Of a DNA stretch of 64,000 bases, positions 22,147 through 35,300 are shown in pieces (the first letter of the stretch is position 1; every line of letters starts with the position of its first letter). Source of the DNA: Siderastrea radians (lineage: Eukaryota; Cnidaria; Anthozoa; Scleractinia; Rhizangiidae); the NCBI GenBank assembly GCA_964017195.1, contig OZ024894.1:2060260-2124259 (forward strand), in the 5' to 3' direction. Under the pieces are notes generated by a model. That model was not told the origin of the DNA, did no database searches, and was given only the letters and a program-made list of their open reading frames with translations. Both the position numbers and the translations under genes were made by a program.

Positions 22147-22372
22147 TCGTCTTCAAGATTTTTACTGATCCAGGTCAACACAAGATCCGGCACTCCTCAC
22201 TGGTTTGTCGCTGTGGTTTTGCCTTTAGCAGTTCTTCCTCTAGAAGGAGAACGGGTCGGGGAGAGAAGCTCAAATTCTCCCTTTCCTCCCCTTCCGCTTT
22301 TTCCCGCGTTCTGCCGGCGTTCTGGCCACCCTGCCTACCCTAAAAAGAACGGTGAGCACCCCCGTCGTTTTA

Positions 22373-22579
22373 GGGCCTGGCTAAACTAAGAAACATTGTT
22401 ACGGAAACTTTGCTGCGGACGCAAAAGTTTCCCAGTTAAGCAGCGCGAGAAACATATGTTTCGGAAACAAATTTTGCGTCTTGGAAGCAAGAAAATGTTT
22501 CTGAATCAAGTCAAAAACATTTTTGCTTCACAGATGCAAAGTTTGCTTCCGAAACGTATGTTTCCCAGTTTAGCCACCC
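22373..22579. mobile_element. MITE-like element with GGCTAAAC termini
   Basis: CTGGCTAAACTAAGAAACAT at the left mirrors ATGTTTCCCAGTTTAGCCAC at the right. The interior is made of repeated GGAAAC / GTTTCC words. Confidence 0.6.
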
Positions 22580-22833
22580 AAGGAAACAGGTCTGGAAACA
22601 ACGTTTCCGCAACAGTGTTTCCTACAGACCCTTACACAAAAACCCCCTTCGGAGGGAGGCTGTGCGGTCAAGCCCTGGCCATGGGAGTCCGATTTCAGAA
22701 CGTCATTATTTCCGGTCGCTAGTTTTTTATGATCGGTGTGTCACACAGATCATAGTATCTCGAGTGCAATCTCAGCTTTGCACGCAATTCACTCAGTGTG
22801 GCGCTTTGAGAGTTCTTTGTGGGATTTTCAAAC

Positions 22834-22900
22834 ATGGCTCGTTCCTTGGAAATTGTGCTGCTTGTGGTAGTCTGTTTGGTGTACATCTCCATTGTCCAAG
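22834..22900 (+). CDS. Fibulin-like exon 1 (signal peptide)
   Basis: ATG at 22834 encodes [20 protein letters not shown], a hydrophobic signal peptide, ending in phase 1 at donor GTGAGA. An upstream in-frame GTG is not a plausible eukaryotic start. Confidence 0.85.
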
Positions 22901-25900
22901 GTGAGATCTGGAGCTGTGTATTTATACGAAATAGCAGAAAGACATTAGAGAGACTGAGGCGACAAAAAGCTATATCTGAGTGCCTCAATGCTGTTTACTC
23001 ATAAAGATGAATTTAGAAAGCCGTGGTTTACTATGGCTGACAGCTATGACCTCAGACAGCCGCAGTGAACGCTGGGTTTCACCGAAACGAAATAATTGTG
23101 TATTTCAAATACACATACGTTTTTTATTTGATTTACAAATTTTACTACCGCGGGTCATCGTGTGACCTTTAAATCTAAACAACAAAAGATTTGCAGTCAA
23201 TGTCAAGCTCGAAAAAACTGAACCTATAAAATTTCAGTTTCACACATACTGTACTAAAACTTTGTGCAAACGGTAAAACGAACTCGTTGGTAAGCAATTT
23301 GTTCCAAAAGAAAACATTTACTGGGATCTACACTATCATATTAGCTCATAGCAAGCGTAGGGTGTGATAAATACTCATATTTCCTGTGTGTAAGCTTACC
23401 TTTTTAAAAGGTTCCTTAGAAAGCTAAGCAGATATGTATTAACGAGGCTTATATATATCCGATTATGGAGCATTGAAACCTATACTTTTGCCCACGTTGT
23501 CTAAAGGTTTCTAAAGACAAGTGAGTAATAAATGACAACTTTGTGATCAATTGTAACTATACCAACGGATTCCTTCGCGGTCCGCCTAAGGTTCAAGCCC
23601 TGGCAGTTTTCGAGTGTTTGAAATTTTTGTTCGCGCGTTTAAAATGATTCAGTCCAGATTGGTGCGCCACATCCCTTTGTTGTTTCCCATATTAACCCTT
23701 TAGACCCGAGTATTAAAAACCACATTCTCCTCACTATTCTCCTTATTTGTCTTATGGTACTAGTTGGGAAAATTTGATTAAAAATCAAGACATTTGATCA
23801 TTGGTGATCATTTTTTCCCCTTTATTCTCGTGACCTGTATTTTTGATGAAGTACTAATAGTCTGCGATGAAGAATAAGACCTTGGGGGGGGGGGGGGAGG
23901 GTCTTGACAGACGCTTTAGTGGGGACTGAGATGCGACCAGGCCTCTCAAACCCTGACCCTGTTTAAGACACAACTCTCTGGTGATTTTCCTACCCTGATT
24001 TAGGCAGAATTCCAGTTTTTGACACCTCTTCTAAGACACTGGCTTCTGGTGTAGCGTCATTACACTTGGCATCTATTCCAAGATCCCAAGAAAAATTTGG
24101 TTAAAATTCCGGTGAGGTTTTTATCAATTATCGAATGTGCGTATCCTGTTTTAGACATTAGGCCATGTAAGGATACGCTGTTTAAGACAAAAATTAATGA
24201 AATCGATAACCCGTTCAAGACAGAACCCCCTGAAAACCATACCCTTTCGGGCTGCACGTCCCTGTTAAGGCCAAATAAGCTAAGGGAGTCCCTCGTGTAT
24301 TTACCTCACATCCACCTACTTTTTGCATGGGATCACATGATGTCCTTCTCCTTTTTTAAGCTTCCTACGTTAGTTGGGTCTCCCGATGCTGCTCGAAAGG
24401 CCGCAGAAAAGCAACAAGGTCCAACGATCCTACTTCGTGTAATTCGGATGACTTGGACCGAAGAAGATTTACCAATCCGATGGATCGCATCATTTGCCGA
24501 CATGCTGAGAGAATTTGCTGCGTTAAAGAAATTCAGAAGCTGAGTTGTGAGAGTGGGAAATACGAGGCATCGTAAGTCATTTAATCCATTTATCTCTTTG
24601 GTTCTCGTATATGTTCGGGGTAGCCAGCTTCTGGAAAATTTGACATCGGGGGTTATATAAATCTACTGGTATACTTTCTGTAAATGCCATAATCTGATTG
24701 GTTAAGCTATTAGTTTACTATCAAAGTATCTGGTTTCAGTAGAAAATATCTCCTTTTCTTATAATTGCATTGTTAAAGAAGCCCAAAGAAAAGTAGAACG
24801 AGAGAATTAATATTCGCAGCGTGGACAGGAAAGTTTTAAAACTTCTCAAATATACGGTATAAATAAAGAAAAAAGATCACCTTGTGAGCTATTTTCGAAT
24901 GGTCAAACCGTAGTAATTTATACCCATTGGTAGCATAAACTAGAGGAAAATATTGCCTGGCAGTTTTAATTTGATTGATAAACGGTCAGACGGATTTTTC
25001 GAACACAGAATCAGAAGTTAGAACCACATAATTATAGCACAACAAACAGAAGCGCAGGAATGCACTGGTCAATAGCTTTCATTTGATGCCGGTTAGATCC
25101 TAGGATTTCATCCACATTACACAAGGTTTGGCTGTGAGAATGGAATAGTTTAAACCCCATTTTATTCAGCCGTTTAAGGCAATCTTTCTCTCCTTCGTTT
25201 AGCCAAGGACAGCCGTGCGACTCGTTTAGACCCTTTGTTGGCGGAGATGACTTCCGTGAATGCTGCGACTGTTGTGCACTGGGCCTTAAGGCTAAGGAGG
25301 ACGAAAACGTGGACTGTTCTGTCGCAGTATTTAACGATTTTGCCTCCAAGAACTTGAGTTTTCCATGTTTGAAAGCATTCAGGGAGTGCTGCAGCGGTAA
25401 GAGTTGTAGCTTGCGAATATAGCCGTCTCTCATCGTACCCAGTCGCTAGGACAGTTTGAGCAACCGTCACGTTGCTTAACACCATTTACAATCAAACCAC
25501 AGAATCGACCAGGACTCTGCTAAATGTGTTACCTACAGTACGGACCTACTACCAACGAATCACTCTGGAAAGCTTCTTTGCTAACTTAGAACTAACACCT
25601 CTGAACCGTTGCTAACAACTATCTGCACCTTACTTTGACGACACCAACAAGACAAACAAACAATAGACAAACGGACTAATTTTACTAACAATAGACCAAC
25701 GGACACTTGACTAACAAAAGACGGATCAAAAAGCACCATGCAATAAGGGACTGTGCAATAATTACCTGGAGAGGGGGTTGGGAAATGGGTAAAATATGGC
25801 TCAAAATTAAGTCGCACCCCCCTCTCACTAAGCAAAAATTAACTTTAACCTCCCCTCACCTACTGATAATATTAAAGTCAACCTCCCCCCCCCCCTCCCC

Positions 25901-26340
25901 TGCTTCCTCCCCGCGTTGGTTCCCTCATACCTAATTTACGTGTTGGATGCCTTCCTCAGGCACAAAAAGTACTTCAAATGACTCTTCAACGTATGAGTTC
26001 TCTCCATCGGAATCACTTGACTCTGGTTCTGAAATTGTGTCGTCTTCACACGAGTTATTTTAAAAAATTCTTCATCTTCCAGAACATCTCTGGAAGCATT
26101 TCCACGTGCATGGCTGACAACTCGTTTAGTAAAATCAGCCAATAACATCTTGAGTTCGTCGCCCAATCAGGACAACGACCAGAGGCTTATAACATCTACT
26201 GATGATTCACAATTCACTTGACTCTGATGATGACTTCCGCTCAGGTTATCGAACGTCAGCCAATGTCATCACAGACAGTCCTTCTCAGGACTACACTGAC
26301 CCGGACGATCATACTTTACCGAGTTATGACTTGGTAGTCT

Positions 26341-26373
<33 letters not shown>

Positions 26374-29300
26374 ATGCAACAGCGACATCCAGAAGGTTAG
26401 ACCTAAATCTTGACAAAAACAGTGACAAACATGCTTTCAGTACCACCCTAGTTTATGGCAAAGTTGTTGGGACATACTGTATTACTCTTCTACCAGAATT
26501 TCGGGTTTCCTTCAGTGCAAGTTCCATGACCAATAATAAACTGAATTTTGTATTCACAGTTTCAGTAACTCGGCCTCCATTCACTATTCCGACGATCAAT
26601 CCTTCGCGAACCCCGAAGTGTTCCGACAACTTCTGCCAGCAAGAGTGCCGAGACATACCCAATGAAGGAGCGAAATGTTACTGTCGCAGTGGGTACCAGC
26701 TTCAGGCGGACCGGGTTTCATGTCGAGGTAAGATAGTGCGATCATATCAGCAGGATCAACGGACAAAGGAATCGGAAGAAATAGATAAACTCAAATGACT
26801 GAGTTTAGCCGGCGACGCAAATTATAATCCTTCCAAGTTTGGAGCCAATCGGTTGAATATAAACTGCATAAATGGCTTCTAAAAATCAACAATTCACCGA
26901 ATTGGGTTGTTCCGAAAACGCGGGGTCGGGGTGCGGGGTGCGGGGTGCGGGGTCAACAAAACCGAAAAAAAATAATAATAACAAAAAAGATGAAATAAAA
27001 AGAAACAAAAATAGCTAAATACATACACAAATACAATTTAAAAATACAAGTAAAATATAAAAATAAAGAGAGCATTGAATATTTGCATATCACGCAAACC
27101 ACTAAATAAATAAATAAATAAATAAATAAATAGAGAAATTTGATCGTGGAGTCTATGTGGAACACTCCTTTTTGCTGTAGTTGGATTTTATTTCATTTTT
27201 GATGCATTGTTGACTTCCCTGCTAGCAGAGGCCCCTTTTCCTTTGTATTCGCTGAGCTGACGGGCGAGACGAAAAGGGACCTCTGCCATGGGTCGAAACT
27301 CCCTTTGATTCAACCGCCGTCCATGGTCGTGGACGGTGGTTTCCGAAACGCATGCTCCCTGTATTGTTTGCTGACCGTGACTTGAGCCCACTGTATCTCG
27401 CGCATTCGTTTACAGTTATTCCGCTGTCATTTACTGAGCCCGCATAGTAACATGCCGTCCTGGAAAGAGAACTAAACTCGTGAAGAGTTACAACGTTTAC
27501 TTTCTCTCGTTTTTGTTAACATGGACGACGGAAAGATAAACAATCGAAAGAAGAAGCTCTAAGAAACACTCGACAAGTTAAGGAATGGAATTTAGAGCGA
27601 AGAAAACATCTGTCAAGGCGAAGGACAACCTTCCACCTCCAAAGATTTTTCGAGCTGCGGACTTTCTGTGAAATGCTCCAGCACTTCTACGAGTTTACGG
27701 TAGAGTAAATTACACATTTGATTGTAAATTTGTATCGAAATCGCTTTTTAATTGAGGGATTCTTCGTATTTCTTACAGTTTTCGTAAAAGTTTTGAAAAA
27801 CGTGCACAGTTGGCATCACCAAATGCTCTTCAAAATAACTTCCCTCGAAGAAAGAATTGAACGCGTTTGGTCTTCAGAAACAAGTAAAGGCGTGTTTTAA
27901 TAAATGTATTATTTACAAAAGCTTAATGTCTCTTCTTCTGTGTACCTTCATTCATAAAATTTCGAAAAGTAGTAATCTGACCTAATCAGACACAAATGCT
28001 CTGTTGTGGTTTGATTTCACGCGCGAGACAACATGAGAAATCTCTTGCGGAAATTTTCAATATTTTGACTTTGAGACTGTATTTTTGGCTAATTCTTAAT
28101 TGACAACTGGTGTATTTTATTAAATAGTAAGAAATTTTAACTCTTCTGGATCAAGTGAGTGTTGTTTCTTCGAACCTATAAATTGTCTTTTCGTGCTGCA
28201 CATGGGTTGTTTATTACCAACTGTTAATTTAGTGAAGCGATCATAAAACACGCGGCCTTCAATGGCTTAAATTCTCTTTGATTCCTGGAGTTGTGGTCAT
28301 ATTAAAAAAGCTTCCTTGTCCAGATAACTTGAAATTAATACCGTAGATTAGACAACAACTATCTCTAGACGAACTGTCTACTTCTTTAGGGTTTTGGTGA
28401 ACTCGCCATTCACGACAACAAAACTACAACAAAACTGTGCAGGTGTTTTTTGGCGCGCTAGTAAAGCATCACGTGACGTTTCGGTCGCTAAGTAACCGTG
28501 GCGCATGCTCAACACAGTTTATTGCGACCCATGGCAGAGGTCCCTTTTCGTCCCGCCCGTCAGCTCAGCGAATACAAAGGAAAAGGGGCCTCTGCTAGCA
28601 GGGAAATTGTTGACTTCAGTTTGTTTGGCATCTGAAATTACTTCTGTGTTTTTGCACGTATAGTGGTGATATTTATTTCAGCAATTATAAAACTCATTTA
28701 ACCAAAATGCAACTGAACGGTATATCGAGCGATCGGAGACAATTAGAGTTAGCAGTTCCTACGATGTTGATTTCACGCACGAGAATAAAATAGTGCACTG
28801 TTTTGAATTAAATCTTGGGCTTGCGGAAATTGTTCCCGTAAATTTGCAATCTTCACATCGTCAATCATCTCCTTGAACTTAGCATCGGTACAATTTTAGC
28901 ATCTTCAATCTTCGAATTGTGGCATCGGTACGATCTCTGCAACACTGCAGCAAGAGTTATTTAACTGCGTGTACAGAACAAGCCATGTGCTGAGGTCTTT
29001 GCTGCAATGTTTGTTTTGAAAGTCACGACATCCCCTTTTGTTCAAAGTCTCAACAGTCCCCATCTATAATATCCACGGTCGGTGCATGTATTATCGAGTG
29101 TATACTCCACTGTTCACTATGCCAATCTCTTGAACTGTAGACAGCGAAACTGCGGAACCTGCAGAGCTTGCCATGAAACGTTCAAGTACTTTTCCTTTTT
29201 TGAGGGTCTTTGTATGTTATTCCCTGGATACAAAATCTGTCTTTATTGTAATAATACTATTCAAGTGATTTTTTTTTGCAAATTCATTTTTTCCGAAATT

Positions 29301-32300
29301 ACGTCGCATTAAAGGGGCCTTCACACGTGAAACTAATGTTGGCCAACTCATATTGGCAAACTCAAATTGGTGTGTGTGAACGACACAACAACATGTTGGC
29401 GACAAACAGAACTTGTCTCTTATTTCGGCTATTCTTCTCACGCAAGAACCACACAAAGTGCTGTTACTTAAAAGGAACAGTATCTTCTTAATGCCTTGTT
29501 TTGTGCAGACATATAATAGCTGCATCTCCTCGAATGCCAGTATCTCAAATTCTTTATGCAATGAGCTTAGAATAGTGCACGATTTTATTCTCGTCCGTGG
29601 AATCAACATGTTGGAATTGGCTCCGATCGCTCAATATACCGTTCAGTTGCATTTTGGTTCCATGAATTTTACAACTGCTGAAATAATTAAGATGTGCAAA
29701 AACACAGAAGTAATTTTATGCCAAACAAACTAAAGTCAACAGTGCATAAAAAATGAAATCAAATAAAACTACGGCAAAAAGGAGTGTTCCACACAGACTC
29801 CACGATCAAATCTCTCTTTATTTATTTATTTATTTATTGGTTCGCGTGATATGCAAATATTCGATGCTCTCTTTATTTTTATATTTTTCTTGTATTTTTT
29901 AACTGTATTTGCGTAAGTATTTTGCTATTTTCTTTTTTTCTTTTTTATTTCACCTGTTGTGCTATTCTTTTTATTTTTTTTCGGTTTTATTGACCCCGCA
30001 CCCCGCACCCCGACCCCGCGTTTTCGGAACAACCCAAATGGAGCCAGTCATAGGTTATCTTAATCTTGCATTGAACAACTTTTTTTAAGAAACTGCCAGT
30101 CACGTGTTTAACCATATCAGAGATGCATTCTGTTTTCTTGCAGACATAGATGAATGCCAGGGAAACGTTTGCAGTCCTTTACAACGTTGTGTCAACTCTC
30201 CCGGAAGTTACCAATGTGTCAATGAAACTCAGGCAGCGTGCAAACTGGGGAAAGAAAAGCACGGCGGTAAATGTATAGGTGGGTATCCTATGACCAGCGT
30301 TCGGATTAAACCGGCCCTGCACGGCCCTACCTACCCGTAGCAAAAAGGGTATTACTACAAAAAGAACTTCATATGGGGAAATGGTCGGACATTTACTCAT
30401 ATCAATGAGCCATTGCGGCGGACAATTCAAGTATGAATGGTATTCTGTAGTGTTCATACAAACGTTTCGAATGCACATAAATTTCATTTTGATCGTTAAG
30501 GAGATGTAGGACTAAAACTGTGTTTACATTTTATTTTCTCACATGCAACGTATACGTTTAATACGAGAAAGGAAACAGCCGTAACTGCTTCTTAACTGTG
30601 TGTGTTGTCACAATTCCTATTGTATATCTCGTTCTTTACACACGCCTGTCATACAAAGTTCATTGCATTTGATGCTTAAACGCAACTCATGTCGTTAACG
30701 TGACACGTTTCATGAACCCCAGTCGTATCCGTTGCGCTTTCGCTTAACGCCTTAGCTAGACTGCTAGCAAGCCCTTTCTTGATTGTCGGGTGGGCGCTGA
30801 CAAGCTATTGCGCAAGCAAACAAGTGAGAGTGCCTAGCGATTATCAAGAAAGGGACTAGAAATAAAGAAAGATGGTAAATTTTAATCTAGGACAAGAAAT
30901 AAGAAAAGATGGAATATTCAGAATGTCCCGAGGGTGGGACAAAGAAAAAAAATCTGAGTCCTAGACGAGAATCGAACCCCTGACCTTCCGGTAGGACGCT
31001 CGAACCACTGAGCTACTGGGAGACTCGTCGTGACCTAGCTCTAGCCTGTAATGCAGGCGTTTTCTGGGGACGCGCGAGTAACAAAATGTCGGTTAATCGT
31101 AGCCACCATTTTGGATTTGCAAAATATTAGGGAGCTGGGGAGAGGGGCGGGGAGGGGACGGGGAAAAAGAAAGTATTTTTCTTCTCTCCTTCCCCTCCCC
31201 GCTCCTTTTCCGTTCCGACTAATCCCCACCCTCTCGGTTGCTCTTTCTACCTTCCCCAATCTTCGTCTGCCTTTAATATCCAAGATGGTGGCTGTAGCGT
31301 TCCCTCGCCCAAAAATACGCCTACTGAGTTAATAACTAGGTTTGTGGTGACCTGCATCCTGCAGACTGCTAACATCAGAGCGGTCGAAAGTGCCATGTAG
31401 TATGAGAGATTTAAAGAAAGATGGTAAATTTTAAGCTCGCCAGGTAAGAACTAGGAAAAGAAGGAATATTCCATTTTTTCTTAAAAAAGGGTCTGTCGGC
31501 GGTCTATTGACGCCTGTGGGAACAAAATTCCAAGTTTCACAACGCTAGACGCCTGATCACATCTCGTCCATTTCACATGCACGCGCAACGATTTACGAAA
31601 GCACCAGTCGTAACGTTCGTGAGGAAACACGTGATCGTGAAGATGAGGATCTGGTTCTTTGATTGACAGATATTGATGAGTGTGTCCGGGGACTTCACCG
31701 ATGTGGCCGGCAACAGACATGCGTCAACAATGATGGGTCTTATAGTTGTGTCTGCAGGAGGGGTTATGAAGCCTCTGGGAGCTCTTGTTATGGTCAGTAG
31801 CGTCTTAGGGGAGCTTACGTGAAGTTGCTCAAAGTTTCCTGTGACCTCTCATGTGTGTTTAGCAATTTGTTATATTCAAAGTTTTCTTTTTATCGACTAT
31901 CTGGCTACCTTTTTGTACTCCGCACGTGAGGAGAATTTACTTCCACTACTATTTTAATCTTTTAATTAGTTTTTTCCTTTTTTATAACCAACAGACAAAA
32001 ATGAATGCGTGACAAAAGAAGCACAGTGCCCACGATTCTCAACCTGTGTCAATACTGAGGGATCATATCGTTGCGAATGCGAAAGTGGACGGACATTAAG
32101 AAATAACAAATGCGAGGGTAAGAATTACTAAAACAGGGAAGGATTGGTGGTTTATCAAAGTAAAGTGCTCCCCTCCGTTTCCACAAGTGAGACTCGTGTT
32201 TGCAGTAGACAGACCAGTCGGCTATCTATTACACTTGGTCCAAGTCGCTCGTTCGTGGATTTGCGTGCGTGGTTCACGCGCGTGAATCAAAATGGCGGCT

Positions 32301-35300
32301 GGTTCTGCGGAACAAGATTGTATCGTACACATGTGTTTTCATGGCTCTGATATTTGTATACAATGCAATAAGACAAGTTAGAAGCAAGGATATAATAGTT
32401 AGAGAAACATCTCGTTTCTTCGAACGAATGTCAAATTAAGTTAGTACAAACTAAAACTATATGGCACAAGAAATTTATTCCAACGGTCACACATTACGGC
32501 ATAGTTAATGTACAGTATCAAACTCAGAAAAACGTACAAGGAAATAAACAGTGCCACAGGAAAGAACTGCTAAGCGTCTCTCATTAGAAATGTCCTCAAG
32601 TCTCCAAAGTAAGAACTACCATTTACAGTCTATTAATCAGTAGCACAGCAACGAACTGCTCAATTTAAGCTGTGAGGATTTTCGTAGGATTTCATCCATA
32701 CAATAGAACCGAATTAAACGTGGCTCCTATAGTGAAGGTCGCACATTTTTTTTCGCTTGTTAACGTGCCCCTTCAGTATTTTAACCACAAAATGAATTTT
32801 TTTTTCCACGCGCGCGTGAAGGCAATTTTCGCGCGCTGTACATGAAGGGACGTTTCCTTCCTTATCTCCTCACGGTAATCATTGTTTTTGTCCCTTATGA
32901 AAAAATATCAGCGACTTGGAGCAAGTCTAGCTATCTATAAGTGTGATTGATGAGTTGGATTCACGACTGCCGAGTAACAGCTCCAGCTAGTGGTCAAAAC
33001 GGGACTTGAACCTGGGATCTTTTGATCACAAGTGTGGTGTCCTTTCGAATTTTCCACAATATCTCAGCCCTATTTAGTTTCATTTCAGTTGTTAGTCAGA
33101 AGACCATTTAGTGACACCATGTTTATTCATTTCATTTGTTTTCAATGCTTAGATCTGGATGAATGTTCCACTGGTCAATATTCCTGTCCTAAGGGAACAA
33201 AGTGCGAGAACACTGATGGTTCCTACAAGTGCACCAGCATTAAACAGTGTCCACCTGGACAAGTGCTCAGTGCCAACGGACAATGCGAAGGTGAGAGTCT
33301 AAAGGCTCCTATACACCGCGCAACATTAGAAGCAGTTAAAATATATTTCAGTTTGTCGCCACTCATGGTTTTAATACATAAATTCTTCAACATTGCATGT
33401 TAGAGATTCTTACCTGCCATACTTCATATCGTGCTTGTTACGGAGCCAGTCGCCTTATAGGGGAGTGACAATAACAATAACCACATCTTTACTGAAAATT
33501 CCGGTTTTACTGATGTGAAAATACCCCCAAATCTTGCACGTATCCTGATTTCACACTGTAGAACATTTTTTGGTATCAACAAAAGTTGTTTTCAATATGT
33601 TCGTCTTTTAGAATACTTGGCATCTGTCTTTAAAAATGCGCACCTTAGCCATATATTGCCCAACGTCCCTCTTTCACCATCGCAGGCTACTTTTAGCATT
33701 TTACTTTTTTTCCACGACGCTTCATCGAGGTCGTTGCTTAAACCGCGCTTTCGTAGTTAAAAACGGGGCAGGATACCACCGACATTTTGCTTTAAAGGAC
33801 ACCCTTTTGACCGCGTCTCGTCTCCGTAAAAGGTGTCACTTATGGTTGGTCATCGATCAAAGATGTTGATTTGTGATCAGCCGGCATCGCAAACGGGCAG
33901 TCCGCTTAAAAAAGGTGTCCTCCTATGGCAGTTTTCCGTAGGCTCGACTGCACTTAACCTCGAACTTTCCAACTTCCAAAGGTATCTCCGCAAGAAACTC
34001 TATCTTATGTTTAGACCACTAAAGGAACGCCTTTGCTGACACTTTACGTTGTACTTACTAGAATTTCACACTGATAGAGGTCACACGGTTTAGATTCTAT
34101 TGTAAAAATGCTTATTTTATTGAATTTCAGGTCACTTATTCATAATAAATGTACCTTAATCTATTCAACAATTCTTTATATTATTAGATTTTCATTTCAT
34201 CGACATTATTATTTGTTACAATTGCGTTCAATTCCAAGTATGTCATGTAGTAAAGTACAGGAAGAAAATCTGCTGAGTCATCAGAGTACGGGTACAATTT
34301 TTCTAACCTGGTCCTATTTCATAAAATGTTTAACTCCTTGCCACAGCAATTAACTTTGACAGTATTGAACCCTCAGTGTGGACAACACTTGTGATTTCAA
34401 ATCAATTGATATTATTTTGATTTCACTATTCGTTTCCGTTGAAATTGTAAATAGATTTATTGACTAATAAATTCATAGATGGTGTCATTGTCATTCATAT
34501 TCCACTGTTTAAAGATTCGTTCATAAAGAGGAACAATCTCCCCAACCCCCACCCCCCGGCGGAACACCTTGAAATGTGTTTTCATGGCTCTGATACTTAT
34601 ATACAATGCAATAAGACAAGTTAGAAGCAAGGATATAATAGTTAGAGAAACATCTCGTTTCATCAAACGAATGTTAAATTAAGTTAGTACAAACTAAAAC
34701 TATATGGCACAAAAAATTTCATTCCAACGGTCACACATTAGGGCATAGTTAATCTACAGTATCAAACTCAGAAAAACGTACAGGAAAATAAACAGTTTTA
34801 CAGGAAGGAACCGCTAAGCACCTCTCATTGAACTGTCTTCAAGTCTCCAAAGTAAGAACTACTATTTACAGTCCATTAATCAGTAGCAGCTGCTCAATTT
34901 AAGCTGTGAGGATTTTCTTAGGATTTCATTCATACAATAGAACCGAATTAAACGTGGCTCCTATAGTGAAGGTCGCACATTTTTTGCGCTTGTTAACGTG
35001 CCCCTTCATTATTTTGACCGCAAAATGAAATGTTTTTAATATCCACCCTTTATAAATGGGCTCCATTGCGCAAACAGATGTTATTCCTTTTGTCATTGAC
35101 TCGGTCCTACGTTGATCCATCTTTAGGTTTGTCTCCTTCTTTCTCGGTTCTGTAGTGATCCCAACAAAGCACTTTGTTGTTAAAGAAATGAAAGTTCTCT
35201 CCAACTTTAAACCTTTGTCTGCATATCTGGCAGCAGAAACATTCTATGTGGTACGCGTTCTTCGCGGCTCTCATTACGAATTCAAACGCGGCTATTGGCT

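Larger units (their letters stand above)
20771..22833. other. Intergenic region between Erg and the fibulin-like gene
   Basis: No gene supported. It includes G-homopolymer-rich repeat debris (21320-21780), a 71-bp-arm hairpin (21994-22146) and an inverted-repeat element (22373-22579). The last 250 bp should contain the promoter of the fibulin-like gene; no TATA box recognised. Confidence 0.5.
22901..26559. other. Fibulin-like intron 1 (3.7 kb)
   Basis: Contains a truncated TTAAGCCCCAA-type MITE (about 23693-23860), a G11-type homopolymer with TTAAGACA-rich repeat (23880-24300), a CATTTGATG copy of the dispersed repeat (25030-25115), overlapping minus-strand open frames at 25032-25485 of unknown nature, and a GTT run at 26341-26373. 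No exon supported. Confidence 0.5.
26902..30037. mobile_element. Long-terminal-inverted-repeat element (host of a nested insertion)
   Basis: The left end TTGGGTTGTTCCGAAAACGC and the right end GCGTTTTCGGAACAACCCAA are mirror images. Homology of the arms continues through GGGGTGCGGGGT repeats, an AAAT/ATTT array and GGAGTGTTCCAC-like sequence to about 27214, and resumes at 28606-28810 paired with about 29560-29727. Removing the nested element leaves arms near 500 bp and a total near 1.7 kb. No transposase is recognisable, so it is non-autonomous. Confidence 0.8.
30279..33152. other. Fibulin-like introns 3-5
   Basis: Intron 3 has a SINE-like tRNA fragment (30955-31035), a 60-bp direct duplication (about 30862-30925 and 31412-31475) and a CCCCTCCCC / GGGGAGGGG inverted pair (31130-31210). 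Intron 5 has the duplicated LMO 3'-UTR segment (32331-32802) and a tRNA-like piece near 33000. Confidence 0.5.

Noticed and set aside
34926..35204. 92-aa minus-strand frame over LMO exon 3
   Set aside because: Out of frame with the second LIM domain, which reads clearly from 35338 to the stop at 35107.
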